Origin: Zarea fungicola
Lineage: Eukaryota; Ascomycota; Sordariomycetes; Hypocreales; Cordycipitaceae
Assembly: GCA_900169235.1 (NCBI GenBank)
Contig: FWCC01000151.1
Span: 62,001-126,000, forward strand
Direction: 5' to 3'
DNA: 64,000 nt
Position 1 is the stretch's first letter; each line of letters starts with the position of its first letter. The notes beneath the pieces are model-generated. The model saw only the letters and a list, made by a program, of their open reading frames with translations, made no database searches and had not been told where the DNA came from. This document shows positions 22,708 through 34,822 of this stretch, in pieces. The position numbers were made by a program, and so were the translations under genes.

Positions 22708-23481
22708 CTAGGCTTTGGCCCGGAAGAGATCATGGCAGCGCACATTCCCTTGCTGGGTCAACTTGACAGCAGAGTATAGCCTCTCGATCGCCGGATGCAT
22801 GGTGAGGACTTTTGTAAAGACATCTTCCAATCCTACCGCCTTTGCGAATAATAGAAAACTGACCACGGTGAAATCAGCATAGCCGGCCTGGCTTCCATTA
22901 ATGAATGGGCCTGGAGTCAACTCAAGCCAATCGCCAAACTCTTTCAGCTTCGGCTCTGCCGCATTCAAGCCAGCCTCTATCGGATGCTCGGAAACCCACT
23001 GTTCAACTGACTTGCCCCATCTACTCTGACGCTTGTGAGAAAATGCGGCTGCACTCCGCTCCGACAGGATGTCGGGGACATGCCCGACAACGAGCTGAAT
23101 GATTGGAGCAAATGCTGGCCCAAAGCGCGACCTATACTCCACTGATCGAGGCGAGTTGTACAGCAGGGATGGCTCGGGCTGGATGTCCTCAAGTGCTTGC
23201 AAAATCTTCAAGGGTTCCATATGGTACTGCGGGATACCAGCTGGTGTCTGGAAGTAAACAACAGGTATCTCATATGGCTCTACAGGATCATCCTTTCGCT
23301 CTAGGGTCGTTGGCTCGAATGTCGCGACAATATCGGGGTATTCGACTCCCTTGAATGAGCATGATAGTCCCTTATAGTGAACTGCGAACAAGATTCGAAG
23401 GACATGGTGTGACCAAGTCTTGCCATCTTTACTTGGGGTATCGAAGATGATAATCTCGCTTTCAGGGCTTGCAGAGGCCAT
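22708..23481 (-). CDS. Glutathione S-transferase-like protein
   Basis: A single-exon frame of 257 residues starts at MASASPESEIIIFD. The N-terminal part reads as a thioredoxin-like GST domain: IIIFDTPSKDGKTWSHHVLRI, a helix, then YKGLSCSFKGVEYPDI, and IPVVYFQT with the cis-proline region. The C-terminal half is helical and ends in a domain with FGDWLELTPGPFINGSQAGYADFTVVSFL, the usual conserved aspartate helix of GST C-terminal domains. Such fungal proteins (UstS-like group) sit in metabolite gene clusters or act in detoxification by conjugating glutathione. Its position next to the P450 and an aldo-keto reductase on the same strand suits either. The catalytic residue cannot be assigned with confidence. 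Confidence 0.8.
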   Translation of the reverse strand: MASASPESEIIIFDTPSKDGKTWSHHVLRILFAVHYKGLSCSFKGVEYPDIVATFEPTTLERKDDPVEPYEIPVVYFQTPAGIPQYHMEPLKILQALEDIQPEPSLLYNSPRSVEYRSRFGPAFAPIIQLVVGHVPDILSERSAAAFSHKRQSRWGKSVEQWVSEHPIEAGLNAAEPKLKEFGDWLELTPGPFINGSQAGYADFTVVSFLLFAKAVGLEDVFTKVLTMHPAIERLYSAVKLTQQGNVRCHDLFRAKA

Positions 23482-24376
23482 GGTATTAAATGGTGGGAAT
23501 GGGATCCGTCTAAAGGTAAAGCCAGAGAGTAGCTGTCTAGAGCGTTCAACAGTAGGAGGATGAATGATGCGGTTCCCTCTTGAAAAGCAGGCTTCATGAG
23601 CTTCTCCGCATCATCCTGCGAGTTGATAGCAGCCTGCTAAAAGAGTGGAGCGAACGGCGATCGTTGGACCATTGTGTTCGTCGACAGTGATGCTAGTGCG
23701 CGGCAGCTTTCACGAGCGCTTACCAAAGTCGAAGGCGTGCAATTTCCTAACTGACATGGACTGTGATGGTATTATTCCGTCGTCCAGAGTCTCTTTTACG
23801 ACTTTTGTGCTAGTTTTATTTCTTTCTCCAGAAAGAATTATTGCAAATTTTGGTTTGTAAATGATGGTCTAATTATAGAGGCCTCTCCATTTGTTCCGCC
23901 ACACCAATGCCCATAGTGTGTTCCATTACAACAATTGTCAGGGACCTAGAAGGTATATATTGGATGCTAGGAATATCCGGCCACGGCTGGTTATTACTTG
24001 TTCTTTTGATGGTCTCTGTGGCCGAGTGGTTACCTAGCACCCTCGTCCCTACAACAATGGTCAACAGTGACTTCAGGTGCAGTTGCCCACAGGCGAACCA
24101 CGGGCAAATCTAACAGGCAGTTCTATAGAAGAATCAAAGTGCACGATTTCAGTAACTTGCAAGTGACTCCCCCAAAAATTACGATACTCCCTACTCCGCA
24201 CTGCTGCCCCATTTCCCGCCCAATGGCGTGCCCTCATTCCTGATGCAGCTAGATTGCCGACGGGGCTTACATGCTAAAAATGGACAGCAGTAGTGTCCGG
24301 CTACTAGTTACTGACTAGGTAGCTAGGATTGTAATCTTGAGTTTTATTTTTTTTTGGCTTTAACGTATAAAGTATC
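23482..24376. other. Intergenic, no supported gene
   Basis: About 0.9 kb between the GST-like gene promoter and the 3' end of the aldo-keto reductase. It contains a GTGGCCGAGTGGTTA word near 24019 resembling a tRNA A-box, but no tRNA can be folded around it. No domain-bearing frame. Confidence 0.55.
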
Positions 24377-25484
24377 CTAGGAGTTCATAGGAACAAAACC
24401 AGGATATCTCGCCCCAGCCGTCTTGAAACTGAATACAATATTGTTCAGAGTGGAAAATTCCTCCTCAGTAAGTTCGACAAGCTCAGCATTCTCCTGCACC
24501 CTGGACGCAGCGATAGCTCCAGGGATAGGAATAATAGTTGGAAGGCCGGATCGATTGCTGTGCTTGCGAACCCAAGCAATTGCCAATTGGGCCGGCGTAC
24601 ACCCTTTGCTTTTGGCCACCCCCTCTACCTGACGTACCAGTTCAAGATTTTGCTCAAACGTACCAGGCTGGAATCGTGGGAATCCTACCATTACCCCACG
24701 ATCTTTGATATCAGACACATCTTTGAATCGGCCAGTCAGTATCTGTTTGTAGATTAGCACCAGTAGCACTGTCATGAAAACATCACCATGAACCTACCCC
24801 TCTTCCCATTGGCGCGTACGCAAGGACAGGTATTCCATGTTGAGCGCATGCCTCGGCAACACCGTTGCCGAGTATATCGGGCGTAAACATGCTAAGCTCG
24901 ACCTCAACGGCGCCAATGTTGACAAGCTTGGCGGCCTCATGGATAGTTTCGGCTCTGCATTCCGACAAGTACACCGCTCCAAGCTTCCCAGTGTCAATGT
25001 ACTCTTTCTGAATCACATCATACGTCACATGCAGGGGGGTGTTTGGATCTCGGCGTGTTGGGGCATAGCCGTCGAGCTTCTTCACCCCGCCAAGCTGATT
25101 AATGATGTTGTCGAGGCTCCGGCGTGTGTTCTCTGGGCTGCTATCCAGCTTGTGCGTTGAAAGATGCGTGCCGCCTTTCATGACGAGCGTAACCTTGGCC
25201 GCATCTTCGGGATATTTGGTAAAATAGGCTTTGGCAAGAGACATGGAATTCCATTCCGGGGTTCCGTAGAATTCGGCGCCGTTCCATAAGGTAAGGTTGT
25301 TCTCTACTGCCGCTTTTAGAGCCTCAATTGCTTGGTCCAGAGGCGTAGATTCTGGCCGCCATGTGAATCCTAAAATACATTTGTAAGTCAAGTTCTTTGT
25401 CCATTATCCCTATACATGCCATTTCATCTTACCCATGAGGCCAAATCCGATTGGACCGACTTCGTTGTTGATGACCTGAGGCAT
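24377..25484 (-). CDS. Aldo-keto reductase, pyridoxal reductase-like
   Basis: Three exons, 25433-25484, 24798-25369 and 24377-24742 (introns of 63 and 55 nt), close in frame to 329 residues. The first exon gives MPQVINNEVGPIGFGLMG, the usual first strand of the AKR barrel. GAEFYGTPEWNS carries the catalytic tyrosine and VMKGG the active-site lysine; YAPMGRG and the PIPGAIAASRVQEN segment fit the NADPH-binding end of the barrel. The overall sequence resembles the fission-yeast Plr1 pyridoxal reductase subgroup, which reduces carbonyl substrates with NADPH in the cytosol. The natural substrate could equally be a metabolite processed by neighbouring oxidoreductases. The gene lies between the GST-like and GMC genes, all minus strand. 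Confidence 0.88.
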
Positions 25485-26456
25485 GTTCCAAGCTGGATAG
25501 GATTGATATTGTAGTTGTCAAGCTAGCTCAAAGTCAAGGCAAAAGTGAATAGAGAGGTTAGAGAGGAAAACAGCCATATTTGCTAGGAGATGGCATAAAA
25601 ACCCTCTACCTATATGGCCAGGTCGTTGACCTATTGCCCCTTCCCGGATTTACGACTAGAAAACGATTCTATATCCGTCGGAGATATAAACAGGGTGCAG
25701 ATGTTAACTCCATTCGCGAGAAATACCCGGTGTAATTAGGCACGGTAGGAAAAGCTACAAAATGATTAAAAAAGAATTAACGTAATATATCTCCTAAAAT
25801 TGTTGCATGGACGGGCCGGCCGAGTAATCGGCATTCTTTACTTTGACAGCTCCGCCGCGGTGTCGCCCTATAGAGTCCACTCCTCCAGCTCTTAAGGACA
25901 GATATATCACGCGACCACTCCATAGTTTGTTTCCTTACAGTTACTTTTTATGAAAGTAAATACAAGAAAATGGTCTCATTTAACGTAACTGCTGTGGATA
26001 ACACTGTATTAGCATGATTTCTTTTAGAGCTGCGACTACGTTGTTGGCCGGGATTGGCGATTATGCGCTGCCTAATCTCCGTTAATCATAGAGAAAATGC
26101 AGTGGGGAGGCTTATTCTCTAGCCTGTCTCTAAGGTTCTCGCGGCTTTATAAAAAACTTGGCCAAAGAGTACTGAATGAACAGGAGTATTGTCAACTGTC
26201 AACGTGGCACAAAGGTACCATTTAAGTTTCGCAAATGGCGTGACAAAAAATACTTCCAGTCTACGAGCTCCACCACATTCACTGTGCTTCTCGACAGTGA
26301 AATCACCAAAACCTTCTACCCCCTACGACAAAGTAACTTTTTATAAGCAGCTGCACAGAGGGGCAAGAGAAGTCTGAGATATATCAGAGAATGGCATAAA
26401 TACGAGCTTCTGAATTCTGAAACTAATTTAACCTTCATACTGGCATACTAAAAGTT
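25485..26456. other. Intergenic/promoter region
   Basis: The promoter of the aldo-keto reductase and the 3' flank of the GMC gene. A GGGCCGGCCGAG patch lies near 25813. Frames are short and without domains; no repeat or RNA gene recognised. Confidence 0.55.
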
Positions 26457-28684
26457 TTATGCACCAGAAAGAATCAGGTGCGACGCTTTCTGGCTTATTA
26501 CAAAAGTAGGCGCAACAGGAAAGCCTCCAGGAGTGCGAGGAAACACAGAGGCATCGACAACACGAAGACCATTTACTCCATTAACTCGGAATTCAGAGTC
26601 GACACAGTAGTTTGGATCATCTTTCGGACCCATGCGGCAGGTGGAAGTGACATGATGGCTGTAGGCATAGTCCTTGAATGCCTGCTTTGTAGACACCCCT
26701 GCATGAGGCTCAATAACTGTGTAGGGAGCGTAGGGCCCACCGGTCGCGTTGAAAACACGCAGAGCCATCTCATATGCTTCATCCAGGGCTTGTAGGTCGC
26801 GCTCACCATTTTGCTGGAAGTAGTTGAAGTTGATGAGAGGCGAATCGCGTGGGTTGGTCGACCGTAGTGTCACCGTACCAGCCTGGTTACCGGGCTGCAT
26901 CTTGACCATGGACCAGAAAAAGGTATTATCTGGCGACTGCTCTGTGCTGAATCCTGGGAAGTACCCACGGAAACCGGCTGCGGCACCATAGAGGAATACG
27001 TCGCAATCTCTGTTCTCTGAGACGGATGACTTGAACCACATTGCAATAGAACTACCAGCTAGGCCGTAAGGACCAGCTTGCTGTTCTTCCCACTGCGCGA
27101 GGCAGGGATCCTCAGAGGGTGGAAGAGATGGATTAAATCGACAATTGGCGAATGGATTGTTCTCGTACGATGTATTCGCATGAACAAGAATACCGCCTTC
27201 GTAATTATCTTGCATGTAGTTACCCTAGCTTCTATTAGTTTGCAGCTTATCATCATTACAACATGTCTGACACAACTCACCACTGCGGGCAAATCTGCCA
27301 CAACCGGGATTCCAAGCTTTTGAAGCTCTTGCCGAGGCCCGAGGCCACTCAATTTAAGAAGCTGAGGTGTGTTGAATGCTCCACCAGCAATAATAATCTC
27401 GCGGGTAGCAAGAGCTCTGCGTACCTCACCGCGCTCAGTGGCGTTGTATCTCTTGTCTGCAGAATACAGTCCACTGCCGAAAATGTACTCGACACCATAA
27501 GCTTGTGGTTTTCCGTAACGTCCACTGCGGAGAAGAATTCTGCTGGCTAGGCTGTGAGTGCTCAGCGTCAACGGGTATTTCGGTGAACCATTGCGGTTGC
27601 GCGCAGCAGCTGTATCGGCCACAAAGTCACGGGCAGCGCTTCTGCGACGTTTTGCGTCTACGTCCACCGGCGAGACGTATAAACCGGCCTTTTCATATCT
27701 GTTGCTATCGATTCTGTTCAAGTCACGCGACAGCATACTGACCAGCTGGGGCTCATCTTTGACATGGACACCTTCAAGCTCGGCGATGGCATCGCGCGCA
27801 AGCCGCGATACACCGGGGCGAGACGTAATGTATGTAACATTATTGAGATTAGTCTACATAGTTCGTTAGATATCTTGGCAGTTATACACAGAACACGGTT
27901 GCGAAGACGTACCGATATGTACCCGTTATATCCGTGACCTGGCTGTCGAGCGCCAGGGAGATACTCATTCTTCTCAAACTCCGTAAAGAATTTGCGCATG
28001 TTTTTTGGCTCCCAAGACCGGTCTCCCGTTAATTGGGCAATATGCAGCCAGTCATTATCGGGCGGTAAGACGAAGTTCATAGCATTGACCTGGGACGATC
28101 CGCCAACGGTAGCGCCGCGTGGATAGAGGATTCCAAGACTGTCGCGTACATTTTTTAGCTCCATTTTTTCTATTACTCCGTAACCCATAAGACACTCACG
28201 GTTCTGCATCAGCAGGAGGATCGAGTCCAACATAGTAAGATCCGTTCGTTAGCCGATAGGTGTATTTGTTATCCCGGAGAGCCTGCGATTGGTTCTGGTA
28301 ATGATTGACGAAAAAGCTCCAAGACATGTCAGGCGCTTCAGCAGCTTGAGTAGACCTATATACAAGCGTTGGTCAATTTGCCCAGTTTCTTGAATCGGAT
28401 GTGGCAGGTGGACGAACCAAGCTGGCACTTCCTGGAGTAAAGTCTCGCCGGCGTCGCCACCAGCCTCGAGGAGCAGGACAGAGTGTCCAGCACGAGCAAG
28501 GTTAGCACTATAATTGGTTAGATTGACAGACAGGCAGTTAGACATGGATAACTTACGCCAATGGGCCACCACCAGGTCCAGAGCCGATGACAATATACTC
28601 ATACTCGCCCTGTGTATGGTCTGGAGCCGCGGCAACGAAGGCGCAGCCGAGAAGCAAGGCCGAAAAGAAGCTTTGCACCTTCAT
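26457..28684 (-). CDS. Secreted GMC oxidoreductase
   Basis: Six exons (28557-28684, 28418-28507, 28200-28355, 27913-28138, 27281-27853, 26457-27224) join in frame to 646 residues. The N-terminus [20 protein letters not shown] is a signal peptide. The FAD-binding beta-alpha-beta motif [13 protein letters not shown] follows, then LLLEAGG, the GMC signature [16 protein letters not shown], the second signature [15 protein letters not shown], and the C-terminal THHVTSTC-like region ([12 protein letters not shown]) with the active-site histidine and PRTPGG tail. This is the flavin family of alcohol, aldehyde and sugar oxidases/dehydrogenases. The second intron uses a weak GTTCGT donor, but skipping it would lose the conserved APDMSWSFF segment. 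Secretion together with the nearby secreted-type esterase suggests an extracellular or vacuolar oxidation step; substrate unknown. Confidence 0.9.
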
Positions 28685-29772
28685 CTTAAATTTCAAAGTT
28701 GGGTACTCGTGAAGATATGCTATGCTTTCTCCCGGAATAATTTCCTGGAAATCGAGATGCTGATTGAGACACCTGAGAGGCAGCGACAGTACCTGTTTTA
28801 TGTGTTGTGTAAAGGAACAATTACCTAATAAATATGGAGATATAGAAGCAATAACATTATTTTTCCATTATATTCTTCGATATTGAACAGCAGCGGGATT
28901 TGAAATCCGCTCCAATACTTCTCGGCTTGTATAACATGGCAGGTTCTACAAGGCCCACGCGGTGTGTTTATCAGCAAATTCATCGCAGAGAAAAATAAAC
29001 TTCTCTGCACTCCACTTAAGCCGTAAACACAGAGCATTGAGAAAATTTCTCCCAGCAGGAGGGAGCATCACCTTTGCGTCGTGTAGTGCGGATTGCTGAG
29101 AGGTCATGGAGCAGTGGGTACTGGTGTCTCAGAACCCTACCCGTCGGAAAATTTGGCCTTTTTTGGCCGATTTCTTATCTCCATTATGCAGTCAGGGGGG
29201 GGGACTCAGTTCCCTCACTGCTCTGCCTATTAACTGGCTTAGTCTCTGTGTTTCCAGGTTTGCCGCGGTGGAGATGCCCCGAGTACTAATACCTCAGTTG
29301 GCCCACGTTACATGACTCTGGAGCTTTGGTTAGTCACATTTGCTCTGCTGCCCAGAATAGGATACCAGAGACTGGACGTGCGGATATCGCTTATGAACCA
29401 CAATACAGCAAGCTGCACCTACGACCCTAGCCGTTGATGGACTATTAACCTGCAGGGGATGCTTACCAACCAACATACATACTATGACTTTAAAACATCA
29501 TGCCGTACAGCCTGTTGCACGGATTCGTAGTACTGCCTCCACCAGCTAGAAGGCACAGTGCCCTTGTCTTGTTGTGTTACTGAGTTTTGATTATCTGAAA
29601 TCCCGTGATTTTCGCTACTTTTGCCGGTCCCTGCTTTATAAAGCCTTTTAACTCGTACTTTCTCTTGCTATTTTCTCCAACGCAGGTACCAGTAGGCCAA
29701 GGTAGCAGCGTTGATCCACAAGGCGGCAAAAAAACAACAACAGCAAAAATACACAACTCCGAGCAGTGGAAC
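28685..29772. other. Intergenic/promoter region
   Basis: Upstream of the GMC gene and downstream of the tRNA. No domain-bearing frame is present on either strand. A G8 run near 29197-29204 is the only notable low-complexity tract. Confidence 0.55.
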
Positions 29773-29871
29773 TGCTCCTGGCAGGGATTGAACCTACGAC
29801 CTTCGCATCACCAATTTATGCTTGAGAAGCAAGTATTAGTACGACGCTCTAACCAACTGAGCTACAAGAGC
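29773..29871 (-). tRNA. tRNA-Ile (anticodon AAU) with 25-nt intron
   Basis: The minus strand folds as a full cloverleaf. The acceptor stem GCTCTTG pairs with CAGGAGC, with discriminator A. The D-arm is GCTC/GAGC around AGTTGGTTA. The anticodon stem TCGTA pairs with TGCGA, and the T-arm GTAGG/CCTGC encloses TTCAATC. The anticodon loop CTAATA is interrupted after position 37 by a 25-nt intron at 29809-29833, leaving a mature length of 74 nt. The anticodon is AAT, to be read as isoleucine after inosine modification. A and B boxes are intact. It lies between the GMC and esterase genes. Confidence 0.93.
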
Positions 29872-30589
29872 GGGCGTTGTGTTGATTGGTTGAAAATCAT
29901 TCAGCGTATTTGAGTCTTTGAGGTTATCGCGGTTGTGCGAGTAATTTTATTGCGTACCAGGTTGGCACATGCGTCTGTACGTGGTAGGCGCAATGATTCG
30001 GCTCCACTAATCCAAATAAACATGTTGAAATAAAGGTACTGACGAGGTCAACGTATATTCTATTGTGGCCATGTTCGAAGCTATGTTGCAAGGCCTGCTT
30101 GGACAAGGCCTGGTCAGCACATGTTTTTGGCCGTTTCTGGAATACGTGTTCTCTGAAGTGCGTTCAATACTCAGAAATATCAGCGTCCCGAGTGTGTGAA
30201 TGGCCAAAATACTTGACTAGGCTGCATGCTGTCGGCCGATTGGGTAGCAGTCAATCAGAATAAAGCGGTCTCCGATATGTAAACTCGCAGGAAGACAGCA
30301 CCATGCGAGATCCGCGACAAGATGCCTCAAAAATACATGTCACCTTTTTAGGGATTCATTTTACTACCGCACTATTCTTTATAAGATGCCCAATTGCAAA
30401 AATATCATTGGTCGAACGCATGTCTGAAGCATTCATACACGATTTGCATTAATCTGAACTGGTCCCTTACCGGAGCGCCGAAAATACCATCATCCACCAA
30501 TTACATGTATTTCTCTAGCTATTTTACCATCACGTTGGTCGCACACTACCACAATGCCAAACCAGCCCACCACCATATTACCACAATCA
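29872..30589. other. Intergenic, no supported gene
   Basis: Between the tRNA 5' end and the 3' end of the carboxylesterase gene. It is AT-rich with short frames and no recognised domain or repeat. Confidence 0.6.
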
Positions 30590-32486
30590 CTAACAGAATA
30601 AAGACCTGTCCATTCTGTTCCAGAAGTTGCATCGTTCCTTTTGCTGTTCTGGGACAGTCTCCATATGCATCTCACCAAGTCTTACCAACAGTTTTGACTG
30701 GCCAGTACCGCTATTCCATTGTTGCCACTCAGGTGCACTGGAGTCTCTGTAAGTGTTTGGCGATAGAGAGCGCACAAATGAAATCCAGTAATCCATAATG
30801 ATGGGCACAAGTGGCGCATTATAGGTAGAGAGACTGGCCGGTGGTCGGTATCGGTTTGGAAGTTCCGTATTAGTACCAGCCGGGCCAAATATGATGCCTT
30901 CCTCGTATCCATGGGGACAGCCCAGCCCTTGAGACACATATTCTTTGTCATAGACATTCATATGATATGACCAGAGACCTACGTCTCTCCCTGACCCGTT
31001 TTGTTTCTTGTTGAACTTCTCCGCAGCGTCCAAGATGCCGAGTGCAGGGCAAATGAATGTGGATTCACCATACGACTTTTCGGCGGCTGGGAACCACGGT
31101 GCATGCAGTGGAACTGGCTCGGGCTGAGGGTAGAACTTTTCCATTGCGTGAATCTCCTGCTTTGACAGCCGTGGGTAGTTGCTTTTCGTGAAAATGGCCA
31201 CGTCTTGCTGCGTTGAAGCGTTCGCGGCAAAGTATGCGCCCTCTTGCAAGTTTATTGGTCAGCTAGGTAAATCGTTTTCAAGTTGCATTTCTCACCATTC
31301 TCGTTGTTCCCAATAACCATAGGGATGCTCAAAAATCTGCCCTCCTTGAACATGCGCAAAGGCTTGTCCTGAATCAGCTTCCCGTCAATGCATGGAGTCC
31401 AGTACCACACTGGCGCGAGGACGCTGCCGCCAACAGGGAATGGGCTCGGTATGTTTGCTTTCTGCAATTCCTCTGTCGTTTTGGAGCGGAGACATTTCAA
31501 CTGAGCCGTTTCTGAGGAGTTTGAGCACCCAACGTCTCTAACCAAGCGATCGTACTGCCATTCGAGTTCCGCCTTATGCGGCTGAGTTGGCATAAACGTC
31601 GACTCCATAATGGCACCCGCAAAAAAATGTTTGTTGCCTTTATTCAAAAGATGCAGGGCTACAGAGCCAGCTCCAGCCGAGCTACCGTGTATAACTACAT
31701 GCTCTGGGTCTCCCCCAAACTTTTGTTTTGTCAGCATTGCTCCAATGAGCAAACGAATAGGACGGTTACCTTTTCAATATTGTCATGAACCCATTGGAAC
31801 AACAGCAATTGATCCAGAAGGCCTGCGTTTAAGTCGCCGTCATTCTCGATACTTTGGCCCGCTAGAAATCCATACAAACTGACCCGCCAGTTGAAGTTGA
31901 CCAGGACAATGTTGTGACCAGATTTCTCAACCACTTCGGACCCGTTGTAGTTTGGACTGTAGTTGAGGTTGAATCCTGCCGCGTATAATATCAGTAGACT
32001 GCAGATTAATAGTCTGAAATTCTACTTACCACCTCCCTGAATAAAAATCCACACTGGTAATTTGGTTCCGGCTGTGGCGTTGCTTGGCTTCCAAACGTTG
32101 ACAAATAAGCAATCCTCAGATTGCTCCGCGCCAATTGCTTCAGCCGTTCCGATACAATAGTCTCCGAACTAATTATTTTCATAAGTTGGCATTCTGTCGG
32201 TAGATCGTAGAATATCGAAGTAGCATACATGGTCTGCCAATTGAGTACCGGGCTGCTTCTTTGGAGGGTTCGGCCCTCTCCACCTCAAATCCCCTAACGG
32301 GGCGTCGGCATAACGCATACCAATAAACTGGTCGACATTATTACGGAGACGTGTACCAGCATATGTACTGTAATTCAGCTGAATTACTGGACTTCCAGTT
32401 GGTGAAGGGCGTGAGGCTCGGACGCCCGGTTGCCAGTTCCCTGCGCTTACAAGAAGGCCAGTTAGCGCTCGTAAGAACATGTGCAT
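30590..32486 (-). CDS. Type-B carboxylesterase/lipase
   Basis: Five exons (32229-32486, 32030-32168, 31770-31975, 31296-31719, 30590-31242) with introns of 50-60 nt give an in-frame 559-residue protein. Family landmarks in order: GMRYADAPLGDLRW, SEDCLFVNVWKP, the oxyanion-hole strand VWIFIQGGGF, and the nucleophile elbow HGSSAGAGSV. Usual type-B esterases have GESAGA, so the residue before the serine is Ser instead of Glu. The C-terminal end METVPEQQKERCNFW is the conserved closing motif. N-glycosylation-type sites and cysteines fit a secreted enzyme. The N-terminus MHMFLRALTGLLVSAGN is only a weak signal peptide; a start at the inner methionine is possible. It hydrolyses carboxylic esters, lipids or an ester-linked metabolite; substrate unknown. 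Confidence 0.88.
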
Positions 32487-34822
32487 AGTGGACCAAGCAG
32501 GCGATAAAATTATAAAGTTCTTGGACAAATATCAAGGCTGAAAAGTAGCGGCGGAGCAGGCGGCGTCCCCTTTTATGTGCGCGAAGACTCCAGCGACAAG
32601 TCATCCACAGTAAGGTACTTGATATTGGCTGGCAGTCTTACGCAGGCGAGGTACTTGGTAAAGTACACAGGTACAACGTCTATACCGAAATACATGGATA
32701 GGCTGAATAATTATTATCGCACTTGAGCTATTGCCTTCTAACAGCGGATAGTTAACATAAGCGTGACTATACCGAAACTAGGTTGCGCGGTCTTGGCATT
32801 GTCCGCCATTTGTATCCGTTTGGGACTAGCGAGACACAGCCCATTGTCCAGTGGACTCTCAATTCCGGTTTTGGTGGATGATGAGCAAGCATGAGAGCAT
32901 CAGTGCGCGCCTTGTGAGGGCGACCAGCTGCGCATCGATCCGCTGAAAATCCCGATGGTGGGTGTCAAGTCTACTGCCTACTGAAGAGCGGTTGTCTTGA
33001 TAAATTCTGTTTAAATCATTCTAGATGAAAGCACCGAAGCAAACGCCCCATATAGCTCTTGGTGTCTGCTTACATTTTCCGATTGGTAAACCATAGTCAT
33101 CCATTCCGGGTCATGTTTGCTTGGATTTCCTCTTTTGTATAGCGAATTTATTATATCATACGCCCTATCTAGATTCAGCTTGAGGATGTTTTCTTGTGGC
33201 GAGTCAGCCCTCCTGGAAATATCGCAGACTCGTAAAACGCATTATCATTATTCACAAAGAGTGATGAGTAATTTGCATTAAAAATTACACGACAATACGC
33301 ACATTTAAATAGGCACTCTTACATGTTGTGTACCCATGGACACTGCAAGCTGTCATGTTGTCACGATATAATGCGTTGTTCTTTGTATTGGCAAGATGTT
33401 TTTTATTTGTCAAATATTTCACAATGAAAAGACGACGGTTCTGCCGGGTAACCTCCAAGACTTGCGTCGGCGATGCAAATGAAGCTACCAAATAACAGTC
33501 TCGTAACAGACGAATAAAGTGAACAGTATAGTGTGCCGATATGCATCTTCTTAGCGAGCCAGCTTTTAAACCCCTTTGTTGTGCCTTTCTTCACTGGCTT
33601 CCATGCATATCTTTTGCCAGAGCTTCGACTTAACAAGTCACATTCTATTACACCATTATACCAATAACGTGTACATTTTACTCGCCCTGACAAAGTGGTT
33701 TCACTAGTTACTTGCGACGGAGCCGTCGCCAGGTCTAGCTCACAGTTGATAGGAGCAGGATGACAAGCATACTTCTTACTGCCAGTTATGGTGACCTAGC
33801 ACAATCTCGATAACCGCCGTCCCTAAGCCAAGAACTTCACAGGTCTTCAATGCCTATGGCTACACGAATTCTGAACGCCATATCATGTACCTGTTTCTTT
33901 GTTTATTTATACTTTGTTTACCTTTTGCGTACTCGGTTTTCAGCTTGTAGGATTTTGGTGCTGCCCCACACACCCTTTCTCCAGCAACTGGAGGTGCGAC
34001 CCGCACTGGACAGAAATACGGTTTGCAACCATCCACTAGCATGTTGGCTATTACTAGCTACGGCGTGACCAGTAAGAACTGCCTCCTACACGGAAGTTCA
34101 TGAAAGCGAAGGGGCAAAAAAAAAAAAAAGTCGAATCAGGTTTGTCAGGACCCTGGGAACAAAATTAGTAGGCATATTCATATTAATACTTTAATTAAGC
34201 CGGTTTCGGTTTGGTGTCCTTCGGGCCGCTGTGGGGGTACAGCGCTAGCTGCTGGGGAACTACCTGGATTCTGGAGGGAGCCTTTCCATGCACTGCAGGA
34301 AACCGCCTCGCAACGGGTCAGCAGGGAAAGCAGACTGCAGCATTTTACTGGTCGCAGCTCAGTCTGCATGCTCCAGTGTAGTGCCGCACTTATGTTATTG
34401 TTGCGTTTTTGTTATGATGCCCCAGCTCGCCCCAGTAGACACTAGAGTTGCGGCGGCAAGCACCATTTCCCCGACGACATTTATGGCGAACTCAACAAGC
34501 CTCCCCTTAGCATCATCTGTTTGTGTGCTCCCCGAACTAGTATTCTTCTTGTCTTAGCGTCAGCTCCTACAAGCACTTACAGCACGGATCGAGTGCCAAT
34601 CATCGCCTAGCTATCCTATGACGTAGCTCACGTCGTTACTGCCGTGTCCGCTACTACAACGGCACACGTCGTCGCCAAGTCGCTTACGAGTGCGAAACAG
34701 GGAGTTTGGTAATATATACATCCATTCATCTGCGGTCCAGAGGCAGGGAGGGGAGATTGGAGGGCGCCTCCGCTTCGTCCAACGATACCGCGCGCCGGCC
34801 ATCGACAGCCACCGCCGCCTCC
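32487..34822. other. AT-rich gene-poor region
   Basis: More than 2.3 kb with stop codons frequent in all frames and nothing that resembles a domain. A poly-A run lies near 34118-34130. The left end is the esterase promoter. Decayed mobile sequence is possible, but no repeat ends or transposase remnants could be recognised by eye. Confidence 0.5.

Noticed and set aside
24010..24110. tRNA-like A-box word GTGGCCGAGTGGTTA
   Set aside because: No acceptor stem, anticodon arm or B box could be paired around it. At most a tRNA fragment.
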